Notes under the pieces: generated by a model
The model's database searches: none
Told to the model about the DNA's origin: nothing
The model's input: the letters and a program-made list of their open reading frames with translations, nothing else
Part shown: piece after piece, positions 16,290 to 26,622 of the stretch
Numbering within the stretch: the first letter of the stretch is position 1
How the letters are laid out: each line of letters starts with the position of its first letter
Program-made: the position numbers and the translations under genes
Assembly: GCA_900546775.1 (NCBI GenBank)
Contig: UREM01000005.1
Coordinates: forward strand, 1 to 64,000
DNA from: an uncultured Collinsella sp.
GTDB lineage: Bacteria; Actinomycetota; Coriobacteriia; Coriobacteriales; Coriobacteriaceae
Direction of reading: 5' to 3'
DNA length: 64,000 bases

Positions 16290-16337
16290 GCAATCCGACC
16301 AATACCACCCGGCCTTTGACGAGAAAGGAAGATCACC

Positions 16338-17579
16338 ATGGGACTCTTGAAAGCTGGATTGGGTGCTGCCGGCGGCGTCATGGCCGACCAGTGGAAGGAA
16401 TTTATCTATTGCGAATCGATGCCTGCTGACGTCTTGGCCTGCAAGGGCAGCAAGCGCACCGGCGGTCGCAGCTCCAACACGCGTGGCGAGGACAACGTCA
16501 TCTCCAACGGCTCGGTCATCGCCGTCAACGACGGCCAGGGCATGCTCGTGGTGCAAAACGGCAAGATCATCGAGGTCGCGCTGGAGCCCGGTGAGTTTGT
16601 CTTCGATACCGGCAGCGAGCCGAGCGTCTTTAGCGGCAACCTGGGCGATTCCATCAAGGAGACCTTCGCCAATATCGGCAGCCGCTTTACCTTTGGCGGC
16701 GACGCGGGCAAAGACCAGCGCGTCTACTTCATCAACACCAAGGAGATCATCGGCAACAAGTACGGCACCGCCTCGCCTGTGCCCTTCCGCGTGGTCGATA
16801 ACAACATTGGCCTGGACGTCGACATCTCCGTGCGTTGCAACGGCGAGTATTCGTACCGCATCACCAACCCGCTGCTGTTCTACACCAACGTATGCGGCAA
16901 CGTGACCGATAGCTACACGCGCGACAAGATCGACAGCCAGCTTAAGTCCGAGCTGCTCACCGCCCTGCAGCCCGCCTTTGCCAAGATCTCGGAGATGGGC
17001 ATCCGCTACAGCGCCATCCCCGGCCACACCACCGAGCTCGCCCGCGCGCTCAACGAGGTCCTCTCTGCCGACTGGCGTGACCTGCGCGGTGTCGAGATCG
17101 TGAGCTTTGGCGTCAACTCCATCGCAGCCTCGCAAGAAGACGAGCAGATGATCAAGGACCTGCAGAAGGCCGCAGTCATGCGCGATCCCACCATGGCGGC
17201 AGCCAACATTGCCAGCGCCCAGAGCGACGCAATGCGCGCGGCAGCCGCCAATCCCAACGGCGCGATGGCAGGCTTTATGGGCATGGGCATGGCAGGTGGC
17301 ATGGGCGGCATGAACGCCAGCCAGCTGTTCGCCGCCGGCCAGGCACAGCAGCAGGCCGCCCCGCAGCCGGCTCCGGCACCCGCTCCCGCACCGGCTCCTG
17401 CCGCTGCTCCCGCGGCCGGCACATGGACCTGCAGCTGCGGCGCCACCAACACCGGCAAGTTCTGCTCCGAGTGTGGCAGTCCCGCACCCGCCCCGGCACC
17501 GGCCAAGTGGTTCTGCCCCAACTGCGGCAGCGAAAACGGCGGCAAGTTCTGCAGCAACTGCGGAACGCCCAGGCCCTAG
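16338..17579 (+). CDS. SPFH-domain protein with C-terminal zinc ribbons (YdjI-like)
   Basis: The 413-residue protein has an SPFH/band-7 core (about 20-290), a Gly/Met-rich stretch (GMGMAGGMGGMN), a Pro-Ala linker at about 335-358, and two zinc ribbons (CSCGATNTGKFCSECG and CPNCGSENGGKFCSNCG). It matches the virion-core-protein-like YdjI family. SPFH proteins form membrane-bound scaffolds, and the ribbons probably dock the neighbouring zinc-ribbon partners. The start at 16338 follows GAAAGGAAG. It follows the YdjG-like gene directly, which supports one complex. Confidence 0.85.
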   Translation: MGLLKAGLGAAGGVMADQWKEFIYCESMPADVLACKGSKRTGGRSSNTRGEDNVISNGSVIAVNDGQGMLVVQNGKIIEVALEPGEFVFDTGSEPSVFSGNLGDSIKETFANIGSRFTFGGDAGKDQRVYFINTKEIIGNKYGTASPVPFRVVDNNIGLDVDISVRCNGEYSYRITNPLLFYTNVCGNVTDSYTRDKIDSQLKSELLTALQPAFAKISEMGIRYSAIPGHTTELARALNEVLSADWRDLRGVEIVSFGVNSIAASQEDEQMIKDLQKAAVMRDPTMAAANIASAQSDAMRAAAANPNGAMAGFMGMGMAGGMGGMNASQLFAAGQAQQQAAPQPAPAPAPAPAPAAAPAAGTWTCSCGATNTGKFCSECGSPAPAPAPAKWFCPNCGSENGGKFCSNCGTPRP

Positions 17580-17659
17580 CCCCTCTATCTGGTAATTGGC
17601 GGGGGATCCGCCGCCCCCGCATTTGCTTCTATGGGTTTCGTTCGATAAAGGAGGACACC

Positions 17660-18502
17660 ATGAAGACAACGTTCAAAAAGTCCGTACTCGCATTTCTGAC
17701 ATGCGTCCTTGCGCTCGCCTTTGCCCTGGCGGGCTGCAGCGGGGGCGGCAAAGACCCCAAGGCCAACTTCGTCGGCAGCTGGGAACTCTCGGGTGGAACC
17801 CTGGAGGGTGAAGAACTGACCGATGAGTACATGAAGATGCTCGAGGATTGGGGTGTGCACTGCGTCCTGATTCTCGATGAGGATGGTACAGGTGCCCTCG
17901 ACTTGTTCCTTGAAGTCGTCGACCTTAAATGGGAGGCAAAGGACGCCACCACCGTAACCATCACCGCCGAAGACGAGTCGCATGACATGAAGCTCAAGGA
18001 CGGCAAGCTCATCCTCGAAGAGGATGACGGCAATCTTGTCTTTAGCAAGTCCGACAAGGACCTGTCCGGCACGGTGAAGAAGGATCGCGAGGCGGCCGAG
18101 AAGGAAGAAGAGATCGACGAGGCCGTCGAAGACGACGACGTCCAGAAGATTGAAATCTCCCCCGCCGTCACCGTTGCCGATGACGACCTGTGCACCATTA
18201 CCATCACCGAGAAGTTCAAGGACGAGTGGGGCGACATCGGTTTTGTCGTCAACATCACCAACAAGAGCGACAAGGACCTGACCTTCTACGCTCCTTCCGG
18301 CAAGACCAACGTCAACGGCACCATGAAGGAACCCTGGTTCTCGGCTCACCTGATGCCCGGCACCAACGCCACTGAGGAATTCACGTTCTCGAACGGCACG
18401 CTCGATAGCCTTGACGACCTGGTCAATACGACCATCGGCATCGACGCCTACCTGACCGATTCCTACGAGGACGTCGCCTCCTACAGCGCAACCATCGCGT
18501 AA
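17660..18502 (+). CDS. Putative lipoprotein, acidic, unknown function
   Basis: The 280-residue protein has a basic N-terminus, a hydrophobic core and a lipobox (ALAGC) with Cys near residue 24. A lipocalin-like DUF5640-type region (NFVGSWELSGG) follows, then a highly acidic Glu/Asp/Lys linker near 140-160 and a second beta domain (ITITEKFKDEWGDIGFVVNI) reminiscent of DUF5067-like lipoproteins. AAAGGAGG 6 nt before 17660 sets the start. It is the last gene of the forward run and would expose a sensor or binding domain outside the membrane; the ligand is unknown. Confidence 0.75.
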   Translation: MKTTFKKSVLAFLTCVLALAFALAGCSGGGKDPKANFVGSWELSGGTLEGEELTDEYMKMLEDWGVHCVLILDEDGTGALDLFLEVVDLKWEAKDATTVTITAEDESHDMKLKDGKLILEEDDGNLVFSKSDKDLSGTVKKDREAAEKEEEIDEAVEDDDVQKIEISPAVTVADDDLCTITITEKFKDEWGDIGFVVNITNKSDKDLTFYAPSGKTNVNGTMKEPWFSAHLMPGTNATEEFTFSNGTLDSLDDLVNTTIGIDAYLTDSYEDVASYSATIA

Positions 18503-18552
18503 CGGCACGTAACATCAGCCGCGGATTGGCGGACACATCCGCGCACACCAGA

Positions 18553-18583
18553 CGGGGCCGCAGGAGATGATCCTGCGGCCCCG
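18553..18583. terminator. Strong terminator between convergent genes
   Basis: CGGGGCCGCAGGA (18553-18565) pairs perfectly with TCCTGCGGCCCCG (18571-18583) around a 5-nt loop, between the lipoprotein and response-regulator genes. Confidence 0.75.
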
Positions 18584-18611
18584 CCGCTTGTATGCCGATG
18601 CGTAACGAGCG

Positions 18612-19232
18612 CTAGCGCTCCATGTTGGGAACGATGCTGCCCTCGGTCACCGCATGCACGGCCAAGCGCATGATGTTGTCGTAGCCGGTCTTGCTCAGGA
18701 TCTCCGAGATGCGGCGCTTGATGGTGCCCTCGCTCATAAACAGCTCGGCCGCAATCTCGCGGCGGCTTTTACCCTCGCAGGCAAGGCGCAAGATCGACAG
18801 CTCGACATCGTCGAGGGCCGCCGTGCCCGAGAAGATGCTCTCGGGCGGCTTGGGAAACGTGCAGTAACCCGCCAGCGTGGAGCGCATCACGGCGAACAGC
18901 TCGTCGATACCGACGTTCTTGTACACAAAGCTATCGACGCCCGCCTCGCGGGCCTGATCGACAAAGGTGATCTCGGGCATGCCTGTCATGATAATGATGC
19001 GACACTCGGGCAGCTGCTCCTTGATGCGTGCCGCCGCCACGATGCCGTTTGAATCGTGTTCGGTGCACACGTCCATCAGTATCATGTCCGGGCGCTCCTT
19101 GAGCGCGACACCCAAGGCCTCGGAGGCATCGGCGATCGCGGCAACGACGGTCATATCGGGCTGGTCGCCAACGGAGCGCGCCAGGCTCTCGCGCAGGATG
19201 GCCTGATCTTCGACAATTAACACGCGGATCAT
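18612..19232 (-). CDS. Response regulator, NarL/FixJ type
   Basis: A 206-residue regulator with a receiver domain (about 1-120) and a LuxR-type helix-turn-helix (about 140-200). The phosphorylated residue is Asp54 in ILMDV; Thr83 and Lys105 are the conserved switch residues. It overlaps the upstream kinase gene by 4 nt (ATGA), so the two are translated together and probably form a pair. Its targets are not visible in the window. The kinase is preceded by a broken sensor-like gene, so the signalling chain may be incomplete. Confidence 0.9.
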   Translation of the reverse strand: MIRVLIVEDQAILRESLARSVGDQPDMTVVAAIADASEALGVALKERPDMILMDVCTEHDSNGIVAAARIKEQLPECRIIIMTGMPEITFVDQAREAGVDSFVYKNVGIDELFAVMRSTLAGYCTFPKPPESIFSGTAALDDVELSILRLACEGKSRREIAAELFMSEGTIKRRISEILSKTGYDNIMRLAVHAVTEGSIVPNMER

Positions 19233-20722
19233 GAGTTTCTCCTTTGGGACGTGTCGCTGGCGTTAAGCGGAATGGATACCGTAAGCGTAAAGGGCGGGGT
19301 GGCGTGGACCTCTAGGCTGCCACCCAGATCTTGCGCGACATGCCTCATACCTGGGATACCCGTTCCCTCGCGATACGATACGGGGGCCGGGGACCCGTCG
19401 TTAGAAATCGTCATGTGCGCGACGGCGTCAGCATCCGTCCTCTCCTGCCACAAGCGCACATGGACCCGATGCGCCTGCGCATGCTTGGTGGCGTTGGTCG
19501 AGGCCTCGCGGATAATCTGCAAAAAGGCAGCGGCGACACGCGCGTCCTCAGGCAGCGCACCCTCAACATCGATCTGCACGCTCACCAGGCCAAAAGCATG
19601 GACGATATCGCCCAGTTGCTCTGCCGGTTCGGTGTCGCCCCCGCTGCGCAGATCGGCAGCGATTGAGCGCAGCAGCGGGTCGATCTGCTCGAGCGACTCG
19701 TCGTCCAAGCGCCCCCCCTCCAAATAGCGATGGAGGATGGACAGGCGCTGCCCGATCACGTCGTGCACGCGGGCGCGCATGCGCAGATAGGCCGCATTGT
19801 CGGCAACTTTTTTGACTTCTTCGATCTGGGCCTGGAGCTCTTGGCCCGCAAGCTCAAGCAGGTGGTTGGCCTGCGCCAGGCGGTCATGCGCATGCGCATA
19901 CCCTGTCATGTCCAGACCGATTATGCGCTCGAACGAACGGCCCGAGACCATAACGTCATCGCACACAAACAGGCGAATCTCGGCGGGAGAAACCTCGACC
20001 ACCGCACGCGCCTCACCAAAGCGGTCCAGGTTGATCCGCACGCGGTTCTTACCGCCTTCGGGCATTTGCATGCTGAGCTTGCGCAGGTCGTTCCATGTAC
20101 CGCTCATATCGCCTAGGTCGGTGGGCATATGAAGCTCCACCAGGTTTTTGCGCATGCAGCGGTTCATGAGCAGTGGACGGCCCCTCGAGTCCAGATACAG
20201 GATGCCCACGGGAATCACGTTGATGGTTTCAATCGTCGAGAACGCGGTGATGTCCTCTTGGCGGTTACGGACGTCCATCAAGAGCGCCGCGATGGAGCGG
20301 AACAGGAAGAAAGCACCCTCTGCGATAAGGACAACGGCCCACGCCGAGCCCATGGCAAAAACCACCGGCGGTGTAACGGCGACAACAAGCAGCAGCTCGG
20401 CCAGCATGACAGGGCGACGATAGTGCACCATAAGCACCACGCCATAGGCAAAGATCGCGGCATTGAGCCACAGCACTCCGCCCATTGCCCTGGCGCAAAC
20501 GTCAAGCGGCGCCACCAGATACGAGCCAGACGACGCGAATAAGATGAGCGCCGAAATCATCAGGTGAAGCACAAGGCTCGTCTCGTAGGCACAAATCACC
20601 TTACGGTTATAGGACGAGCGGCGCGATGCGATGAGCGGGACGTGGATCGTCTGCAGACACGCAGCCAGGGCAAAGACAACATCGAGCGCAACGATTTGGG
20701 GAAGGATGAGCGAAATCTGCAT
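19229..20722 (-). CDS. Sensor histidine kinase, HisKA_3 type with membrane N-terminus
   Basis: The 497-residue protein has six or seven hydrophobic helices (about 1-165), a PAS-like region (about 175-280), a HisKA_3 dimerisation helix with the phosphorylated His in MRARVHDVIGQRL (about 330), and a HATPase domain with EASTNATKHA and GTGIPGMRHVAQDLGG boxes. ATG 20722 follows GGTGAG; GTG at 20728 is an alternative. The stop of the disrupted upstream gene lies only 2 nt away, so the three genes were probably one transcript. It pairs with the overlapping response regulator. Confidence 0.9.
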   Translation of the reverse strand: MQISLILPQIVALDVVFALAACLQTIHVPLIASRRSSYNRKVICAYETSLVLHLMISALILFASSGSYLVAPLDVCARAMGGVLWLNAAIFAYGVVLMVHYRRPVMLAELLLVVAVTPPVVFAMGSAWAVVLIAEGAFFLFRSIAALLMDVRNRQEDITAFSTIETINVIPVGILYLDSRGRPLLMNRCMRKNLVELHMPTDLGDMSGTWNDLRKLSMQMPEGGKNRVRINLDRFGEARAVVEVSPAEIRLFVCDDVMVSGRSFERIIGLDMTGYAHAHDRLAQANHLLELAGQELQAQIEEVKKVADNAAYLRMRARVHDVIGQRLSILHRYLEGGRLDDESLEQIDPLLRSIAADLRSGGDTEPAEQLGDIVHAFGLVSVQIDVEGALPEDARVAAAFLQIIREASTNATKHAQAHRVHVRLWQERTDADAVAHMTISNDGSPAPVSYREGTGIPGMRHVAQDLGGSLEVHATPPFTLTVSIPLNASDTSQRRNS

Positions 20723-20724
20723 CG

Positions 20725-22607
20725 TCACTCACCCGCCCTCGGCATCAAGACGATCATGCGCAGCTGGCCGGGCTCGCCCTCAAGGCGGTATGCCACGTTG
20801 CGCCCTTGCAGAGCGCTTTCGAGCTCTTGCGCAGCGGGCGTCTGCGAAAGATCTTCATCATCGTTGGAAAAAGCGTGGCGCGCAGCTCGACACTGCACCG
20901 GTCATGGTCGCCCAAGTGATACATAAGCGCCGGATGGTCGGTGGTGTAGGCAAAAAACGCAAAGTCATACACGCAGTCGTACAGGGCGCTTACCGTACTG
21001 GCGTGCATCGGGCGTCGTATGGCGATAATCGAGGCGCAATCGACATCGATGGTGCGCAGGTCACTTGCGAGCTCGTTGGCGATGAGCTGAATGCGGTCGC
21101 GGTCAAAACCGCTCTCCCCGTGCTGTGCCAACGTGAGCGACCCCTTGCGTTTGCAATAGGCGACGAGCATCTTGGCGCGCTGCAGCATGCGGTAACGCTC
21201 GTGCGAAGATGCCTCATCGGTCAACGGCGGCAGCGAGCTCAGCAGGTCGTACATCCCTTCGAGCGCACGGGCAAGCGCTTGGTCCACGTCTTGGACCAGC
21301 AAGGCCTCGGCCTCTTAATCTGCCAGGTGCGTCTTAAGGTCGTAGTCGGCGGCGAGCAGCTCGTTTTGACGCTGCAGTTCCATGCGACGATATGCCAGTT
21401 CACGGTTAAGCTCGTTGAGATCCGACACGTCTTGGGCAAGCAGGGCCGATCCGCCCAGCAGTGGAAAGGCACGGTACACCACATCGGGATCGGACGCCAC
21501 AGCAAAGGCATGGGCGTGGCCGTGCTCCTGGGTCCGCAACTCCTCGCGCACGCCTACCGGCATTGGCTTTGACGCCGGCGTGGCATAGACTTCCTGCAGG
21601 TCGCGCGTTAGAACTTTGAGGTCGAGCGGCAAGGTGTCGAAGATGCCGGCGATGTCGTGATACGACGGAATGACACCGCAATCGAGACAGATTTCCATCG
21701 CCACCACGCACAGGACGCAATAGACGAGCGAAAAGTTGAGCCTCCATGCCCAGGGCACGCGCAACGCATACGAGACGGCAAAGAATGCGCCACCCAGCAG
21801 TACGAGCGCCGCCGTGCCCGAGAAACGCTGGATGCGAAAGGACGAGGACCGGCCCACCAGGATAAAAAAGGCCACAAAGTTAAAGGCCGTCCACACTAAG
21901 ACAGCGAAATAACCCCAGCCGTACGTGTAATCGTTGCTCCAGGTGTCGCTTGTACGGTCAAAGTGGAAGACCTGCTGGTGAAAATCGTTGGTGAGCACAA
22001 ATCCGATAAGCAGGATAGCCACAATCCAAAGCGCAGCGCAGTAGCGGCGACCCAGGCGGTGTTGCTCCAGACCCGCAAGGCGCAGACCACACAACTGGTA
22101 GAGCAGCGGAATGAGCGTCATGGGCACGTAGTACAGGTACCACAGCACGGTGGCATAGAACGGCGTGAACGACTTGTACTTGAGAATGACTTCGATCATC
22201 CACAGGGCGCAGATGGTAGCGACGGCAACAAGACGGCGGCGCAACACATAGTCCAAACAGCGCAGATAGACCGATACGCCCCAGATCGAAAATATAATTG
22301 CGGCGACAAGCAGCGGGAGAGAGCTCGAGTGGACGAGCGCATCCACGACCTCTTTGGACACCTCGCTATAGGCGGGCACGGCGTTAGAAAGTTTGGGGTC
22401 GAAGGCGAACAGCGCCGGCAAGACTGCCAAAACCATGAGGAACAGCGCGGTGATGGCGCCGGCGATAGCAAAGACGCGGTGACGGTACACCCGATGTGTT
22501 ATGCCAACAAGGAATCGCGGCATGGCGAAGAGCCTGCCGCCCCTGGGATCCGCCACGGGTGCGGATCGGGCGGCCGCGTGGCCGATATGTCGCTCGCAGG
22601 TACCCAT
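20725..22607 (-). pseudogene. Disrupted 7TM sensor protein (in-frame stop and frameshift)
   Basis: Seven-TM-type sensor sequence runs from 22607 (MGTCERH, with AAAGG upstream; an alternative start is 22523) to a TAA at 21317-21315. The same frame continues on the other side (EAEALLVQDVDQALARAL) to a T5 run (20872-20868 on the coding strand). There the frame is lost and coding sense continues one frame over (DDEDLSQTPAAQELESALQG) to TGA 20727-20725. Mended, the product would be about 626 residues: membrane domain to about 300, a coiled linker, and a degenerate kinase-like C-terminus ending LRMIVLMPRAGE. It would be the first gene of the two-component operon. Sequencing error at both sites is possible but less likely than decay. 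Confidence 0.7.
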
Positions 22608-22694
22608 AGTGCCTTTAGTGTACCGACAGGCGGGCCCAAAAAGCGGGCCACATGTCCCAAAATCCGCCGACGGCAAAGGGTGTCCCCAGGGGCC

Positions 22695-22760
22695 ACTCAT
22701 TTAAGTACGTCCCCAATGAGTGGACCAGCGACTAGTCGTTTAAGAACGTCCCCAATGACT
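22695..22760. repeat. Two REP-like units (ACTC and AGTC types)
   Basis: 22695-22721 repeats the 5818 unit exactly and 22734-22760 is the AGTCGTTTAAGAACG type. They lie between the broken sensor gene and the 6-phospho-glucosidase terminator. Confidence 0.85.
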
Positions 22761-22799
22761 AAGACAAAACGAGCGAGGATTTTTGGACGCCCAAATGGC

Positions 22800-22901
22800 G
22801 AGAGTGGATAATCTCCCACTTTGAGCCCACAAACAGGCTAAAAACGGGAGATTATCCACTCTCATTCTGCGGGCACTCATTTAAGTACGTCCCCAATGAG
22901 T
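22800..22901. repeat. GAGAGTGG hairpin (copy 3) plus REP-like unit
   Basis: The 18-nt arms 22800-22817 and 22846-22863 are perfect, and a REP-like unit (22875-22901) follows. The order hairpin then REP unit is the same as at 14.0 kb, so the whole is a composite repeat. Confidence 0.85.
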
Positions 22902-22919
22902 GCTTTCACTTCTTTTAAC

Positions 22920-22958
22920 AAAACGCCCAGCGGGCATTAACTGCTCGCCGGGCGTTTT
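22920..22958 (-). terminator. Terminator after the 6-phospho-beta-glucosidase gene
   Basis: AAAACGCCC (22920-22928) pairs with GGGCGTTTT (22950-22958); on the minus strand the stem ends in TTTT followed by GTTAAAA. Confidence 0.75.
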
Positions 22959-22994
22959 GGTTAGGAAACTCTGAAGTTGAGTGTCTCGGCTTCC

Positions 22995-24428
<1,434 letters not shown>

Positions 24429-24569
24429 TCAATCCTTTCACACGCTGTTTGTCGTGGTTTCAGTATCCCCGTAAGCAGCGCGCTACTCAACGGCAACGAC
24501 GCAGGCCGACACTTCTTTTCGCACACGGCGGCCCGGCAGCCGCCCCTGCCTGACACTTTCTGATACCGC

Positions 24570-24620
24570 CGCCCCAAACCACCACAAAGGGGACAGGCAC
24601 CTTTGTGGTGGTTTGGGGCG
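24570..24620. repeat. AACCACCACAAAGG hairpin repeat (copy 2)
   Basis: Perfect 21-bp arms (24570-24590 and 24600-24620) enclose the loop GGACAGGCA. The arm core matches the element at 1087-1122. Confidence 0.85.
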
Positions 24621-24625
24621 GTTTG

Positions 24626-24680
24626 TCTCGATCTGTAACAGGTAGGCAGCCAAAACCGGGCTTGGTGTTACAGATCGAGA
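24626..24680. repeat. TCTCGATCTGTAACA hairpin, first of a tandem pair
   Basis: Perfect 15-bp arms at 24626-24640 and 24666-24680 enclose a 25-nt spacer. With the next element and the preceding hairpin it fills most of the gap 24426-24768. Confidence 0.85.
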
Positions 24681-24703
24681 TTTTCGGGCAGCCCCCGCAG
24701 TTT

Positions 24704-24760
24704 GTCTAAATCTGTAACAGGTAGAGACGATTTAGCCCGCTAGATGTTACAAATCGAGAC
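24704..24760. repeat. Second tandem copy of the TGTAACA hairpin
   Basis: Arms 24704-24719 and 24745-24760 are a diverged copy of the preceding element; both share the GTAACAGGTAG motif after the left arm. It ends 8 nt from the stop codon of the DUF4867 gene. Confidence 0.75.
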
Positions 24761-24768
24761 GGAAGATG

Positions 24769-25413
24769 CTAGTCACAGGCGATGTCGAGGTTCTTGCCGA
24801 CGAGGCCCACGTAGCCGCCCTCGGCAGCCTTGGGACTATCTGCGTGGCAGAGAACCCACTTGTCGGCCTTCCAGTAGCAGTAGCTGTCGCCGGCGGCGGG
24901 CATGTCGGCTGCGGCCTCGGGGCGCGGGCCATTGGTGCCCGCCGGCAGCGCCACCATCACCTGGAAGCCGCCGTCGTCGACCATGCAGGGCGTGTAGTGG
25001 AGCGTGGTGGCGTAAACCTCGACGAGCGTGCCGGCGGGCGCGCGAAAGGCCTTGACCTGAGCGGTGTCGAGCTTGCCGTCGACAATTTGCTCGCGCTTGG
25101 CCAGCAGCAGAATAAAGTCGCGCGCACCCAAATTAAACTCACTGGCACGGTGATACTCCAGACAGTTGAGGCGCGTGTTGTGGCCGTTGCACCAGCCCGG
25201 CTGGAACGGACGGCCGCCGTACATGAGCAGGCCGAGCGTGTCGACACCCTCAACCTGCTCGAGCTCGGGTGCGGAGGCCACGTACTTGGTGCCCTCGGGA
25301 ATGGGAGTAGCCGCAAGCGCCTCGACAAGCGGGGCGGTCAGGTTGGACGGCACGTCGTCCCACACGCGACCATAGGATTTGAACTCGGGATCTGATACAG
25401 AGTAGATATGCAT
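24769..25413 (-). CDS. DUF4867 family protein, cupin-like
   Basis: The 214-residue soluble protein reads as a DUF4867 member: HIYSVSDPEFKSYGRV at the start, CLEYHRASEFNLGARDFILLL in the middle, and an H-rich ATTLHYTPC segment typical of a cupin barrel. DUF4867 proteins usually travel with carbohydrate genes, and a sugar isomerase or epimerase-like role has been guessed for cupins of this type, without proof. AGGAG 5 nt upstream sets ATG 25413. It stands alone between repeats and the AT-richer PTS block. Confidence 0.75.
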   Translation of the reverse strand: MHIYSVSDPEFKSYGRVWDDVPSNLTAPLVEALAATPIPEGTKYVASAPELEQVEGVDTLGLLMYGGRPFQPGWCNGHNTRLNCLEYHRASEFNLGARDFILLLAKREQIVDGKLDTAQVKAFRAPAGTLVEVYATTLHYTPCMVDDGGFQVMVALPAGTNGPRPEAAADMPAAGDSYCYWKADKWVLCHADSPKAAEGGYVGLVGKNLDIACD

Positions 25414-25536
25414 GTTCGCTCCTGTTCGTTTATGTGACAGTATGAACATTCTAGAACATCATTCATCCACGACCACGATCAATACCGAAAACATTGCATG
25501 ACGAAATCACCCGCTCAAAAAGCGACATGCAGCTTC

Positions 25537-26517
25537 CTAGTCGAGATAATCTTTAAGAAACTCAATAACGCTCATACACCAGTAGTCGGTCTCCGGCGCA
25601 TGGGGCTTCATCAATGCGTGCCCCCCTTCTGAATACATGACTCCCTCATGGTGTACTCCAGCTGCATCCAGAGCATCGACCATCTTTTCATAATTGTCGG
25701 GCGATACAATATCATCGTCAGCGCATTGCCAAAGATATGTCGGAGGATACTGCTCCCACACATGCTGATTAATACAGAAATCATCGAGCGAGTCGCGACC
25801 AGCCCCGCCGCACACCGAATCAAGAAATCTATTGTCTGATGCGTTCTCAAAGCCACGAAGATCAATCGGTGCATAACACAGGACCAAGGCTTTGGGTGCC
25901 TCGCATCCGTAGGACGCAAATCCCTTGTTGTCCGTCCCCCACTCGGCAGTTAAATGCGCACCAGCAGAAAAGCCGATAACTGCATAACTTTTTGCGACAT
26001 TAAATTTCGCTGAATTCTCGAAGACAAAACGGACAGCTCGATTTAAATCGTCGATTGGACGCGGCATCAAAGGCTCGACCCTCACCCTGTATGACAGCAC
26101 GAACACGTTATAGCCCGCATCGTTGAGCTCGGGGGCAACGGGAAAGCCTTCCATTTGATGACAAACGCTCTGATAACCTCCGCCCGAAACCGCAATGATA
26201 AAGGGAGCCCCGGGTCTCCCGGGAAAGAAGAACAGTTTCGTGTTGCGTCGAGTCGGATCACGGATGCAGTCGGCTTCATCCCATATATCGTAGGCAACTT
26301 GCCTCCCGTCATCCACGAGCTCGACAATCCGATTCAATCCACGCAAAACGCGAGTAGTTTCATATGGATTAGCATCAGAATTCATATGAGACACGATGGG
26401 TTTATTCCACATGCGCTCCCAAGTTGAAGGCCGGCAAAGCATAAGGTGCTCGCCAAAGCCAGCGAACTCAGGAAGGAGCGCGATTTCGCCAAACGTCATA
26501 TCGGCTGTAATTGTCAT
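25537..26517 (-). CDS. Alpha/beta-hydrolase esterase (BD-FAE/lipase-like)
   Basis: The 326-residue cytoplasmic enzyme shows the oxyanion motif SGGGYQ, the nucleophile elbow GFSAGAH, an acid in CADDDIVSP and His in EGGHALM, all in the order of the carbohydrate-esterase/lipase alpha/beta-hydrolases. The first ~90 residues are an unusual extension. GGAG 9 nt upstream sets ATG 26517. It is the last gene of a PTS block (antiterminator, EIIBC, esterase) and probably removes acyl groups from the imported glycoside. Its codons are clearly more AT-rich than those of the flanking chromosome. Confidence 0.8.
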   Translation of the reverse strand: MTITADMTFGEIALLPEFAGFGEHLMLCRPSTWERMWNKPIVSHMNSDANPYETTRVLRGLNRIVELVDDGRQVAYDIWDEADCIRDPTRRNTKLFFFPGRPGAPFIIAVSGGGYQSVCHQMEGFPVAPELNDAGYNVFVLSYRVRVEPLMPRPIDDLNRAVRFVFENSAKFNVAKSYAVIGFSAGAHLTAEWGTDNKGFASYGCEAPKALVLCYAPIDLRGFENASDNRFLDSVCGGAGRDSLDDFCINQHVWEQYPPTYLWQCADDDIVSPDNYEKMVDALDAAGVHHEGVMYSEGGHALMKPHAPETDYWCMSVIEFLKDYLD

Positions 26518-26540
26518 AGCTAGTCACTCCAAAAATGAGG

Positions 26541-26600
26541 GTGGGCTCGCGTGAATCAACGGCAAGCCCACCACATGCAATCTGCCGCGGGGTTTTCGGC
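26541..26600. promoter_or_regulatory. Two small hairpins between PTS and esterase genes
   Basis: GTGGGCT pairs with AGCCCAC near 26541-26572, and CTGCCG pairs with CGGCAG near 26581-26600. They could adjust expression of the esterase relative to the PTS gene. Confidence 0.35.
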
Positions 26601-26622
26601 AGCTTACATCCCAAATAATTGT

